From CAMREV01 sp051650525 (GTDB lineage Bacteria; Bacillota_I; Bacilli_A; Mycoplasmatales; Mycoplasmoidaceae), in contig JBOFJE010000009.1 of NCBI GenBank assembly GCA_051650525.1, forward strand, positions 1 to 9,923: 9,923 nucleotides of DNA. The letters are read 5' to 3'. This document shows positions 1-8,643 of this stretch, one piece after another. Within the stretch, counting starts at the first letter, position 1, and the number at the start of each line of letters is the position of its first letter. The translations under genes and the position numbers were made by a program. Below the pieces are notes generated by a model that was given only the letters and a program-made list of their open reading frames with translations, was not told the origin of the DNA and ran no database searches.

Positions 1-32
1 AAAAAGAGTTATTTAATATTTATATTTACTTA

Positions 33-55
33 TATAATAAATAATATTAAAAGGA
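33..55 (+). promoter_or_regulatory. Candidate -10 box and ribosome binding site ahead of the first epimerase gene
   Basis: A perfect TATAAT lies at 33-38 and an AAGGA Shine-Dalgarno sequence at 51-55, five bases before the ATG at 61. The RBS is convincing and fixes the start of the epimerase. The promoter is weak evidence: no good -35 hexamer is visible about 17 bases upstream, and TATAAT-like strings are common by chance in DNA this AT-rich. Only 60 bases precede the gene, so transcription could also arrive from upstream. Confidence 0.35.
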
Positions 56-60
56 TTATT

Positions 61-1167
61 ATGAAATTAAAAATAATTTCAATTGTTGGTACAAGACCAG
101 AAATCATCAGATTAAGTGTTATTTTTAAATTATTTGATAAAATGTTTAACCATATTATTGTTAATACAATGCAAAATTTTGATAATTCTTTAAATGAAAA
201 AATTTTTAATGAATTGAATATTAGAAAAGCTGATTATTTTCTTAAAAATGAAAATATTTCTCCTGGAAAATTAATTGGTAATATTATTAGTGAAACCTAT
301 TCTATTTTTGAAAAAGAAAAACCAGATGCGGTTTTAATATTAGGTGATACTAATTCTGGTTTGTCTGCAATTTCTGCAAAAAAATTACAGATCCCAATTT
401 TTCATATGGAAGCTGGAAATAGATCCTTTGATATTAATTTACCAGAAGAAATTAATAGAAAAATAATTGATGAAATTGCAGATATTAATTTACCATATTC
501 AGAAAGAGCAAGAAATAACCTTATTTTGGAGGGAAAAAATTCTAATAAAATATTTAAAACTGGTTCCCCTTTAAAAGAAGTAATAGATTATTATTCTAAA
601 GAAATAAATTCTTCAAATATTTTGAATGATCTTAATTTAGAAAAAGGTGAATATATTTTAGTAAGTATTCATAGAAAAGAAAATTTAGTGAATCATTCAA
701 AAATTAAAAATATTTTGAATAACCTTCAAAAAATTTCTGAACATTATAAAAAAAGAATTGTGCTTTCACTTCATCCTACAACTAAAAATGTTCTTGAAAA
801 ATACTCGATTGAAATTCCTAGCGATTTTATATTTTCAAAACCTTTTGGTTTTTATGAATATAGTAAAATGCAAATAAATTCTTTTTGTGTTATCTCAGAT
901 AGTGGATCTCTGGCAGAAGAGGCTTATTTAATGAATTTTAAATCAATATCGATCAGAAATTCTACTGAGAGACAAGAGGCAATTGAATCTTCTAATTTTA
1001 TTTTGGGTAATCTAGATTATGACAGTTTAGTAAATTCAATAGATATTATTATTAGTTTAAAAAATAAATCTACTTGTTTAGATTATGAAGTAGAAAATGT
1101 ATCTACAAAAATAGCTAGAATTATTCAATCTTATACTAAAGTAATTAAAAAAGAATATGAGGAATAA
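61..1167 (+). CDS. wbjD: Non-hydrolysing UDP-sugar 2-epimerase, WbjD/FnlC/CapG/WbvD type
   Basis: This 368-residue cytoplasmic enzyme of the WecB-like family inverts C2 of a UDP-activated acetamido sugar, the last step of UDP-L-FucNAc or UDP-L-QuiNAc synthesis. The N-terminal VGTRPEIIR (9-17) is the nucleotide-sugar epimerase signature. Residues matching the WecB catalytic set are D96 (LGDTNS), E117 (HMEAGNR), E129/E130 (LPEEINR) and H204 (SIHRKEN). SDSGS (279-283) with the following E286/E287 forms the UDP-binding site. The QNFDNSLNEKIF stretch (38-49), a following IRKADYF and HMEAGNRSFD are typical of the WbjD/CapG branch rather than of WecB itself, which makes ManNAc. Length is normal for the family and no residue is missing. 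The ATG follows a good AAGGA site, and the stop is two bases before the dehydratase start, so the two are probably co-transcribed. Family assignment is firm; exact substrate is inferred from neighbours. Confidence 0.9.
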   Translation: MKLKIISIVGTRPEIIRLSVIFKLFDKMFNHIIVNTMQNFDNSLNEKIFNELNIRKADYFLKNENISPGKLIGNIISETYSIFEKEKPDAVLILGDTNSGLSAISAKKLQIPIFHMEAGNRSFDINLPEEINRKIIDEIADINLPYSERARNNLILEGKNSNKIFKTGSPLKEVIDYYSKEINSSNILNDLNLEKGEYILVSIHRKENLVNHSKIKNILNNLQKISEHYKKRIVLSLHPTTKNVLEKYSIEIPSDFIFSKPFGFYEYSKMQINSFCVISDSGSLAEEAYLMNFKSISIRNSTERQEAIESSNFILGNLDYDSLVNSIDIIISLKNKSTCLDYEVENVSTKIARIIQSYTKVIKKEYEE

Positions 1168-1169
1168 AA

Positions 1170-2204
1170 ATGTTTGATAATGAAATAATTTTAATAATTG
1201 GTGGAACTGGGTCATTTGGAGAAGCAGTTGTAATTAAAAGTATTGAAAATAATTATTTTAAAGAAATAAGAATTCTTTCTAGAGATGAAAAGAAGCAAGA
1301 TGACATGAGAAAGAAATTTAATTTTGATAAATTAAAGTTTTTTATTGGAGATGTTCGAGATTATGATTCAATAGAAAATGCTTTTGATGGTGTTGACTAT
1401 GTCTTCCATGCTGCGGCTTTAAAACAAGTTCCTTCTTGCGAATTTTTTCCAATGGAAGCTGTTAAAACAAACATTATTGGTTCAAATAATGTAATTGATG
1501 CATGTATTAATTATAATGTTTCAAGAGCTGTTTTTTTAAGCACTGACAAAGCTTGTTATCCAATTAATGCAATGGGTATGTCAAAGGCATTAATGGAAAA
1601 AAATGTGATTGCTAGAAGTCGTTCTATAGGTAAAGGTGGTCCCATTTTATGCTGTACAAGATATGGTAATGTTATTGGAACACGAGGTTCTGTTATCCCA
1701 TTCTTTTTAGAAAAAATTAGAGATGGTAGTCCAATTACCATTACAAATAAAAAAATGATAAGATTTATGATGACTTTGGATCAAGCATGTGAATTAGTCT
1801 TTTATTCATTGAATAAAGGCAATCAAGGAAGTTTATTTATTCAAAAATCCCCTGCATCTACAATTGGTGATATTGTTAGTTCCCTTGAAAGACTATGTGA
1901 TAGAAAAAATTTGGAAACAAAAATTATTGGTATTCGACATGGTGAAAAATTATATGAAGCGCTTGCTACATCTGAAGAAATTTCAAAAGCTATTGATCAT
2001 GAAAAATATTATGAAATTCCTGCAGATAGCAGAAATTTAAATTATGATAAATATTTTATAGAAGGTAAGGAAAATATTACTGAAGAAAGTTATAATTCTA
2101 ATAATACTAATCGTTTGAGTGAAAAAGAGTTAGATAATTTAATTATGAAAGACAAAAATATAAAAGAACAAATTAATGAAATTAAAAGAAATAAAAAATA
2201 TTAA
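1170..2204 (+). CDS. wbjB: UDP-GlcNAc 4,6-dehydratase (inverting, 5-epimerising), WbjB/FnlA/CapE/WbvB type
   Basis: This 344-residue extended short-chain dehydrogenase begins the pathway. It removes water from UDP-GlcNAc with C5 inversion to give a UDP-2-acetamido-2,6-dideoxy-L-4-hexulose. The Rossmann motif GGTGSFG is at 11-17, followed by RDEKKQDDMR (38-47) and GDVRD (60-64). ALKQVPSCEFFPMEA (83-97) and STDKACYPINAMGMSK (124-139) are hallmarks of the CapE/WbjB group. The usual catalytic Tyr-x-x-x-Lys appears as Met135-x-x-x-Lys139, which as I recall is a normal trait of this subfamily, not a defect. The C-terminal NYDKYFIEG and SYNSNNTNRL also fit CapE-type proteins. An AGG-containing RBS sits inside the end of the epimerase gene, and the last 29 bases overlap the downstream reductase. 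The gene contains no Trp codon, so it reads the same under either code. Confidence 0.92.
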   Translation: MFDNEIILIIGGTGSFGEAVVIKSIENNYFKEIRILSRDEKKQDDMRKKFNFDKLKFFIGDVRDYDSIENAFDGVDYVFHAAALKQVPSCEFFPMEAVKTNIIGSNNVIDACINYNVSRAVFLSTDKACYPINAMGMSKALMEKNVIARSRSIGKGGPILCCTRYGNVIGTRGSVIPFFLEKIRDGSPITITNKKMIRFMMTLDQACELVFYSLNKGNQGSLFIQKSPASTIGDIVSSLERLCDRKNLETKIIGIRHGEKLYEALATSEEISKAIDHEKYYEIPADSRNLNYDKYFIEGKENITEESYNSNNTNRLSEKELDNLIMKDKNIKEQINEIKRNKKY

Positions 2205-3039
2205 ATTTCTTATCCTTGGTGGCTATGGAATGGCTGGTAGCATGATTGCTAGCTATTTAATATATAAAAAATATAATGTTTCTGTAACAGTTAGAGAGAA
2301 AAAAAATATATTTAAAGATGAAATAATTTGAAATAATAATGAATTTGATGATTTAAAAAAAATTATTATAAACTTTGATGTAGTAATCAATTGTATAGGA
2401 ATCTTGAACAGAACTTTGGTTTCGGAATTAGAAATAAAAAATACTAACAGTGATCTCCCTCAATTTCTAAATAAAATTACTGAAGAATATGATATTAAGT
2501 TTATTCATTTAAGCACTGATTGTGTTTTTAGTGGTAATTCCAAATTACCATATACTGAAGATTCACAAAAAGATGGAAATAGTGTTTATGATCTTTCAAA
2601 AGCTAATGGTGAATTCAATAGCCAAAAAAATTTAGTTATAAGAACTTCTATTATTGGGCCTGAATTGAAAAAAAATGGAATTGGATTATTAAATTGATTT
2701 TTAAATTCTGATAAAAAGATAGTTGGCTATAATAATTGATATTGGTCAGGTATTACCACATTAGTTTTAGCACAAGTAATAGAATATGTATGTATTAATA
2801 ATATATCTGGTCTTATCCATGTAAATAATGGAGAAAGAATTTCAAAATATGAATTACTTCATATTTTTAATAAAGTATTTAATTCATCTAAAATTATTGA
2901 AAAAAAAGATTTAGAAAAAGAAATTAATAAATTTTTAATTAATACTAGAGTTGATTTTAATTATTCTGTTCCTAGTTACTTAAAGATGATTCAAAAACTA
3001 AATAGATTTACAAAAGAAATATTGATATATAAACAATAA
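2176..3039 (+). CDS. RmlD/WbvR-type UDP-4-keto-6-deoxy-amino-sugar reductase
   Basis: With TGA as Trp this is an uninterrupted 287-residue short-chain dehydrogenase of the dTDP-4-dehydrorhamnose reductase family. It probably reduces the 4-keto intermediate made by the preceding dehydratase. The NAD(P)-binding GGYGMAG is at 15-21, NCIGILN (73-79) and LSTDCVFSG (112-120) are family hallmarks, and Y138-x-x-x-K142 (YDLSK) is the catalytic pair. Trp52, Trp174 and Trp188 are TGA (2329, 2695, 2737), while Trp190 is TGG. The ATG at 2176 is the only start after the in-frame TAA at 2161, so the gene overlaps the dehydratase by 29 bases, suggesting translational coupling. CapF/WbjC of the L-FucNAc pathway carries an extra C-terminal cupin domain (about 370 residues). 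That is absent here, so the protein is closer in layout to WbvR of UDP-L-QuiNAc synthesis. Confidence 0.87.
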
Positions 3040-3166
3040 ATTATTAATATTATATTTAATATATTTTATTTATTATAAATACTAAAACATTGAAGAAATT
3101 TTTTAGTACAATAACATAATAGATATTTAAAAATTTAGAATAATTAAAACTTCATTAATAATTTAA
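3040..3166. other. AT-rich intergenic stretch, nothing recognisable
   Basis: These bases follow the reductase stop and are almost pure A and T. I see no GC-containing hairpin with a T run that would qualify as a classical terminator, and no open frame of note on either strand. Together with the remnant after it, this is the first of two gene-free gaps of over 300 bases. Confidence 0.5.
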
Positions 3167-3370
3167 TTTTTAATTTATATAATTTCAAAAAATGGTGGGA
3201 ATTATTATGATTTTAAGATACTTTTGAAAAAAAATACAATGCTTTTTAATGAAAAATAGAAATAATTTCTTTATTGCTTGAGTTATTAAATTATTTAATT
3301 CTATACGTAAATACAACCCTATCTTAATAAATTATCAATAGATACTAATGTTATTAATAAACTTGATAAT
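3167..3370 (+). pseudogene. Possible decayed coding remnant in shifting frames
   Basis: Protein-like sequence appears in three successive pieces that change frame. The first (frame of 3167) contains GGNYYDFKILLKK and ends at TAG 3257-3259. The second (ATG 3192 or 3207, also covering 3249-3320) reads NNFFIAWVIKLFNSIRKY and stops at TAG 3339-3341. The third reads YLNKLSIDTNVINKLDN from about 3320 and runs in frame into the glycosyltransferase ATG at 3371. Read end to end with two one- or two-base shifts, they resemble the end of one protein, which I do not recognise. The second piece alone could be a 49-residue ORF with two TGA-encoded Trp. A TATAAT string at 3178-3183 has no clear -35 partner. 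AT-rich DNA yields such strings by chance, so this is tentative. Confidence 0.3.
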
Positions 3371-5116
3371 ATGAATATGAATATTAATCATAAAAGAAAA
3401 ATTTTTGATTGTACTTTTTTTAATGATGAGATCCATCTTATCCTTTTTAGGCTAGAAGAATATTATGATTTTGTAGATTATTTTGTGATAGTTGAAATAA
3501 ATAAAACACATACAGGTTATTTAAAATCTTTTTCAAATTTTCTTAAAAATGAGCATTTATTTGCAAAATACAAAGATAAAATTATTTTCAAGTATTTTGA
3601 TAATGCTCCAAATTTTGTTGATAATCATATATCTGCAATAGAAAGATATCATAGAAAATGTATTAACAATATTTTATATTCAAAGGCAAACATAAATGAT
3701 ATTATTTTTATTAGTGATTCTGATGAATTTTGAGATACTAAAACTTTAAAACATATATTAGACAATCCACCAAATGTATATGTATATCATCAAAATTTGT
3801 ATTATTACTATGTAAATTATCTTCAAAATCAAATTTGGGTTGGTAGTATTTCTTTTCCTTATGGAATAATATCAGTTATTGAATCAAGGAGAATTATAGA
3901 CAAATTTAATTCTTTGATATTTAATTATGATAAAAATGATTTAATCAAACTGAAGGATGCTTTAGAATACACGAATATAAATCTATTTGTTGATGGAGGA
4001 AATCACTATTCTTGATTAAACCATAATAATAGTATTGTAGAAAAAAGCTTGTCTATTTATGAATCAAATATAATTAAAAGCAATTTTAAAATAGAAAATG
4101 ATATTGTAAAAAAAATTAATCTTGGAGAAGATATTTTAAATAGAAAAGGTTGACAATTTAAAAAAATTTTTATTAATAAAAATTCTTTGCCAAATCCACC
4201 AATTAAGTTAGAATGATTTTTAAACAATTATCCGCAATTGTATAAAAATCTTCCTGAAATTAAAATTAAAAAAAATGTAGAGATAATATGTCCTATATTC
4301 AATAATATTAATTTTTTAGATATGGTTTATAGTGAATTGAAAAAAGCTAAAATAAATTCAAAAATAGGTTGAGATATATCAATAAAAATTCTTGCATTAG
4401 ATGCAAATAAGAAGGTTTTAAATTACTTAAAAGAAAAACAAATACCCCATCTAATTTATAAAAGTTTTAATCCCAAGGAATATTATATAAAAAGAGTTTA
4501 TAAGGGTTACAATTATGCTGGTTTTAATTCTAAATTTGATAATATTATTTTTGTCAATTCCGATATGGTTTTTTCAAAAAATTGATTAGATAATTTATTA
4601 ATATACCATGATGGAATTAATATTCCAACTTCACTATTAATTGAATCTGGAAATCTTCAAACACGAAATTATAATTATTTAAAAAAATTACATATTGATG
4701 TAAATAATATCAATTTTAAAGAATTTGAATATATATCTTCTTTAATATCAAAAGATAAAATCCAAACTAGTGGTACTTATATGCCAGTTATATTTGAAAA
4801 GAAAAGATTTATAGAATCTGGTGGTTATCCAAAGGGTCATGTGAAAAATGAAAGAGGGAAAATATCATTAGGAAAAAAAATTTACAAAAGTGGTGATCAA
4901 TTTTATTTTGAAATATATTGAGGGATAAATATAAAATGAATCACATTACTATTTTTAATTCTATTTCTTACCATTTCCAAGAAGGAGAAAAAATGAGTAA
5001 AAAAAATTAATAATTTATTAATATGTATTTTTGATGTTAAAATTTCTTCGTGGATTACTCTTAAATTAAGTGCTAAATGTGTTAATAAATGTATTTGTTA
5101 TAGTAATTTTTATTAA
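3371..5116 (+). CDS. Two-domain glycosyltransferase: GT17-like plus GT2-like, with a probable frameshift near 4905
   Basis: Read with TGA as Trp (3731, 4013, 4151, 4214, 4370, 4583) the frame is open to TAA 5114-5116, 581 codons. Residues about 11-230 resemble GT17 (beta-1,4-mannosyl-glycoprotein GlcNAc-transferase-like): FDCTFFNDE (12-20), ERYHRKCI (91-98), the metal-binding SDSDEFW (115-121) and GGNHYSW (209-215). Residues about 300-515 form a GT2-like GT-A domain: VEIICPIFNN (303-312), the DxD-like NSDMVFSKNW (396-405), ESGGYPKG (482-489) and SGDQFYF (507-513). After residue 513 the expected family ending is found in another frame (4909-5010), so a base was probably lost in the T runs at 4901-4909. 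The present frame instead adds a hydrophobic tail. ATG 3371 has no clear Shine-Dalgarno; ATG 3377 is an alternative. It probably transfers sugars onto the surface glycan; donors and acceptors are unknown. Confidence 0.75.
4909..5010 (+). pseudogene. Out-of-frame natural C-terminus of the GT17-GT2 glycosyltransferase
   Basis: In the frame starting at TGA 4909 (Trp) the sequence reads WNILRDKYKMNHITIFNSI then SYHFQEGEK and ends with TAA 5008-5010. The H-I-T-I-F-N-S-I and Y-H-F-Q-E-G-E pieces look like the usual closing motifs of bacterial GT2-type domains, and they join SGDQFYF of the upstream frame if one T is added to the runs at 4901-4904 or 4906-4909. The repaired protein would be about 546 residues. 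The shift may be real decay, slippage-based phase variation, or a homopolymer sequencing error. Confidence 0.65.
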
Positions 5117-5458
5117 ATTAAAAAATATCATTAGCATTATTATTTAATTTAAACAGCTGAATTTATTGTTATAAATTTTAAATTTTTAAAAAATAGTTAA
5201 TATCGGTTTGTTGGTATGAAATATGGAATTTTTAAAAGATTAATACAATTATAACACTAATGCTACTATGAAAAAACCTCTTTATATACAAAAATATATA
5301 TCAGCAGAAAATAAAAAGGCTATTTATGCTTCAAAAAAAATTAAAAATGTAGAATTATTTTTGGACATTTTTTGAAATATCTTTAAGTATAAATCGATTG
5401 AAAAATAGGAAAATAGATATTTTTAAACTAGATATAATTTGCAAGTAAAATGTTAATT
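5117..5458. other. Gene-free junction between the two convergent operons, with a 46-codon protein-like fragment
   Basis: The plus- and minus-strand gene sets both end facing this stretch. The only coding-like piece is on the plus strand: ATG 5268 to TAG 5406-5408, 46 codons with one TGA as Trp. It starts MKKPLYIQKYISAENKK and contains VELFLDIFWNIFKYK. It has no Shine-Dalgarno. A further short stretch, RLKNRKIDIFKLDIICK, follows in another frame, ending at about 5448. Its composition resembles the Lys-rich C-termini of glycosyltransferases in this cluster, so it may be the debris of another transferase gene, but I cannot assign a family. No clear bidirectional terminator hairpin was found. Confidence 0.4.
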
Positions 5459-6613
5459 TTATTTTTTTGAAATTTGTTTTATAATATGTTCTCAAGAATT
5501 ATTAAAATTAGAAATTTCAAAATTTTCTTCAAAAATCTTAATTGAATTTTTACTCATTTCTCTTAGTAACATAGGATTCTTAAGTAAATCTTTAATTCCG
5601 TCTGCAACTTCAGTTGGAGTTGCATCTTTATCAAAAACTAACCCATTATATTTGTGTTTTACTAATGTTGTAGCATGAAGAAATGTGTTTCTAATAATGA
5701 TTGGCAATCCCATCGAAAGAGCTTCAACTATTGAAAACGGAAGACCTTCAAAATTAGAAGTCATAATAAATATTGAACTTCTAGAAAGTAATTCATATTT
5801 TAATATTTCATCAGTTATTTTATTATGAATAATTACATTTTTAAACAATATTCTGTCTTCTCCCTCGCCATAAACATGTATTTTATTATCTAATTTCTTT
5901 GACACTTCATCTAAAAATATCAAGTTCTTTTCTGTATTAGAAAATCTCAAAATGGAAATTATATTCCCATATAGATTATATTCGGAATTATGTTCAGGAT
6001 TTTTAATTGAACAAAAACTATGAAATATTTTTTGTCATTTTTTAATATCCTTGCTATTCTCTAAAATCAATTTATCCTTTTCAGAAAATAATACAATATT
6101 AGAATAATCTTTTAATGATTCAGATACTTTAATAATTTTTTGAAATATAATGTAATATATAATTTTTTTTATTTCAAAAATTTTATAATTTTTTAATTTT
6201 TCATTCAATAAATTTGAAATATCCATATGAATAATAAACAAAGCTTTCTTATTTTTTCTAAGTTTTGAAAAATTAAAAGCAGTGTTATCAATTATAAAAT
6301 CATAATCAATGTTGTTAAAAAATTTATTAAATAAAAATCTTGTTTTTATAATTCTGAATAATCAACAAAATGAAATTAAAAATCTATTTTTTAATACCCA
6401 ATTCTTTAAATTCTTGCTATTCCCAAATATTATATTAATATTAGGATAATATTCTTTATATTCCTTTCTAGTTTCTAAATTTATATAATCAGTAATATAT
6501 ATATCGATAGTAAATCCTTTATTTGTAAATAATTTTATTAAATTATCTACATATTTTTCAACACCACCTATATTAGGGCATAATGCTCATGATATTATTA
6601 AAATTTTTTTCAT
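5459..6613 (-). CDS. GT4-family glycosyltransferase (GT-B fold)
   Basis: With TGA as Trp this is an intact 384-residue cytoplasmic, probably membrane-associated transferase of the glycosyltransferase group 1 (GT4) type. It would use a nucleotide-sugar with retention of configuration. The N-terminal half begins MKKILIISWALCPNIGGVEK; the GGVEK (16-20) before a helix is the usual GT4 acceptor-side loop. The C-terminal nucleotide-binding half has KLDNKIHVYGEGED around 241-252 and NFEGLPFSIVEALSMGLP (288-305), which holds the E-x7-E pair E289/E297. Where many GT4 enzymes have T-x-x-G-G, this one has RNTFLHATTLV. The start lies two bases after the stop of the membrane protein, with a weak AGGG upstream, so it is the last gene of the minus-strand operon. 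Its C-terminal part closely resembles the partial GT4 at 9664-9923. The sugar specificity is unknown. Confidence 0.86.
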
Positions 6614-6615
6614 AA

Positions 6616-8640
6616 TTACCCTGATTCATTACCATTTAATTCCAATATTATAATATCATTATTTATATATATTTCATGATAAAAATCCTTCAGTTCATTT
6701 ATATAAAAATACCTATTTTGATTGCAAACTAAAAATATGTAATCTATTTTTTTTACTAAATTACCATTTATAGTATTAAACCCTTTTTCTTTTGCTTCTT
6801 TTTTAATTAATTTTATATTATTAATAAATTGATTTGGAGAAATGCTTTTTTCAAAAGAAGAAAAATTACTTATAGCACCTCATCAAGTATCATCAAGAAA
6901 ATTTATTTTGCTATCTAAATTTAAGCCTTGATTTATATATGATGTTATTGGAATCATAGTCAAATAAGATTTTTGATAATCACAAAAGTCTAATTTTTTT
7001 ATTGCCTCTATTTCATTATTGGATAATAATTTTATGTTTTTATTAATTTTAGAATCAAGTAATTTTAAATTCGAAATTATGGGAGAAAAATTAAGAAGTG
7101 AAAGAAAAGAAAGAGTAAATAATACAAATATTTTATATAAATTTTTAAAATCCATTTTTATAAATTTAGAAGTTTCCAAAAAAATAGGTAATAGTATTAT
7201 TAAAATTTCGGATCTCAAATTTATCCCAATAAATGTTCATATAGACCTTCAATATGAATCATTTTCTTGAAGTCTTTTAAAATATGAAATTGGCAAATAA
7301 GTTAATAAACTTATTATTATGTTGATAGATCAAAATACTATAAAAATATAAATAATATTAATATTCTTATTATTATTTTTTCATGATATCAATAAATAAA
7401 AAATTAAAAAAATGGTGATTATAAATATAACTAAAAAATCATAAATGCTATAATTTTTTTCGACATTATTTTTATTATGAAATAAAATTGGAACGAAATG
7501 ATAAACAAATAAATTTAAAAACAGGAATGATAACAATATTATTAAAATAGAAAAGTATTTTTTTGATATATCTATTTCTAATATTTTTTTTAGTTTGAAA
7601 TTTTTATTTTTAAAAATGAAAAAAATAAATGCATTTATTATTAATGATAAAACTAATCCTAAAAAATAAATAATTATCAAATTATTACTTATTGAAACAT
7701 AAAAAACTATAGTTATAGCAAAATAAAATATTACTAAAAATAAATATTTTGAAGAAAAATTAAATTCTTTTCAGATAAATAATTTATAAAAAATGTATGA
7801 AGTAATTAAAAAAATATATGTAACAAGAGCAGTTGATGAAAAAAACAAAAATGTAAATGGGAAAAAATATATATAAGGGCTATGTTTTTTAAAAAAAATT
7901 ATTAGAAAAAAAGTCAGTACACCAAAAATTTGGATGGCTAAATTCCCACCAAAAATTAAAAAAAAATTGGATAAAAATATAACAGCTCCAAATAATAATG
8001 ATATTTGGTAAAAAAATATTCTGTATTTTTTGTTATTTAAACTAAAATAATATTCATTTATAATTGAAATTATAGAAAAAATTAAAAATAAATAAAATAC
8101 AGAATTCATTATAAAAAATGCCATATAAATATTATTAAATAAAATTGCATATAAGTAATAGCTTTGCGGCAATAAGTAGGTTGCAATTGTAACATCATTG
8201 AGATTGCCAGTTGGAGAATATATTCCACCTTTAAAATTTTGACTTATAGACACATAATATGTTAGATCACTTATATTATTTTTTGGAGTAAAAAAAATAA
8301 CACTAAATAAAATTAATATTACTAACCATTCAATTATTTTTTGAATAATTGAAATATTATTTTCTTTTACAATTGTATTTCTATTATCTTTCAATTTTAA
8401 TGTGGTTAATAAGATATAGAGAATAGCAGTAAAAAATACAATAGAAATAATGCTATAAGCAATTGGTCTATAAATATCTATATTTACTTTAGATCATGTT
8501 AATCCACCAAGAAATAACTGAACCAAAGCTATTCCAATACAAAAAAAAGATAATTTACATATTTTTGTTTTTAAAAAATAATTTAATATATCAATAAGTA
8601 TATAAAATAAAAATAATACTGTTGGTACAAAATATATCAT
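6616..8640 (-). CDS. Large polytopic membrane protein, GT-C-like or glycan polymerase candidate
   Basis: With TGA as Trp this is one 674-residue protein with roughly a dozen or more hydrophobic segments between residues 3 and 540. Early helices lie at about 3-20, 28-46, 59-80 and 104-118. A loop after the fourth helix carries SDLTYYVSISQ (124-134), recalling the acidic first-loop motif of GT-C transferases. The last ~110 residues are polar, start after NFLDDTWWGAIS (both Trp are TGA at 6880-6885) and include KIDYIFLVCN, a layout seen in YfhO-like and other GT-C membrane proteins. It lies between two glycosyltransferase genes, three bases from the GT2 upstream (SD GGAAAG) and two bases from the GT4 downstream. 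A role in assembling, polymerising or modifying the glycan at the membrane is inferred from context; no specific family was identified with certainty. Confidence 0.7.
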
Positions 8641-8643
8641 TTA

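Noticed and set aside
61..1167. WecB, the UDP-GlcNAc to UDP-ManNAc epimerase
   Set aside because: Motifs and the adjacent dehydratase and reductase fit the WbjD/CapG branch better, although the reaction type is the same.
1556..1741. 61-codon minus-strand open frame
   Set aside because: It lies wholly inside the well-supported dehydratase gene and has no RBS or family features.
3040..3110. Rho-independent terminator after the reductase
   Set aside because: Only A/T self-complementary strings are present, with no stable GC stem followed by a T run.
4922..4924. Frameshift placed at the GGG run
   Set aside because: Joining the frames there gives E-I-Y-W-G-D-K, less like the family than the F-W-N-I-L-R-D-K ending obtained from a shift at 4901-4909.
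7019..7270. 83-codon plus-strand open frame
   Set aside because: It is the complement of the membrane protein coding region, which is continuous with table 4.
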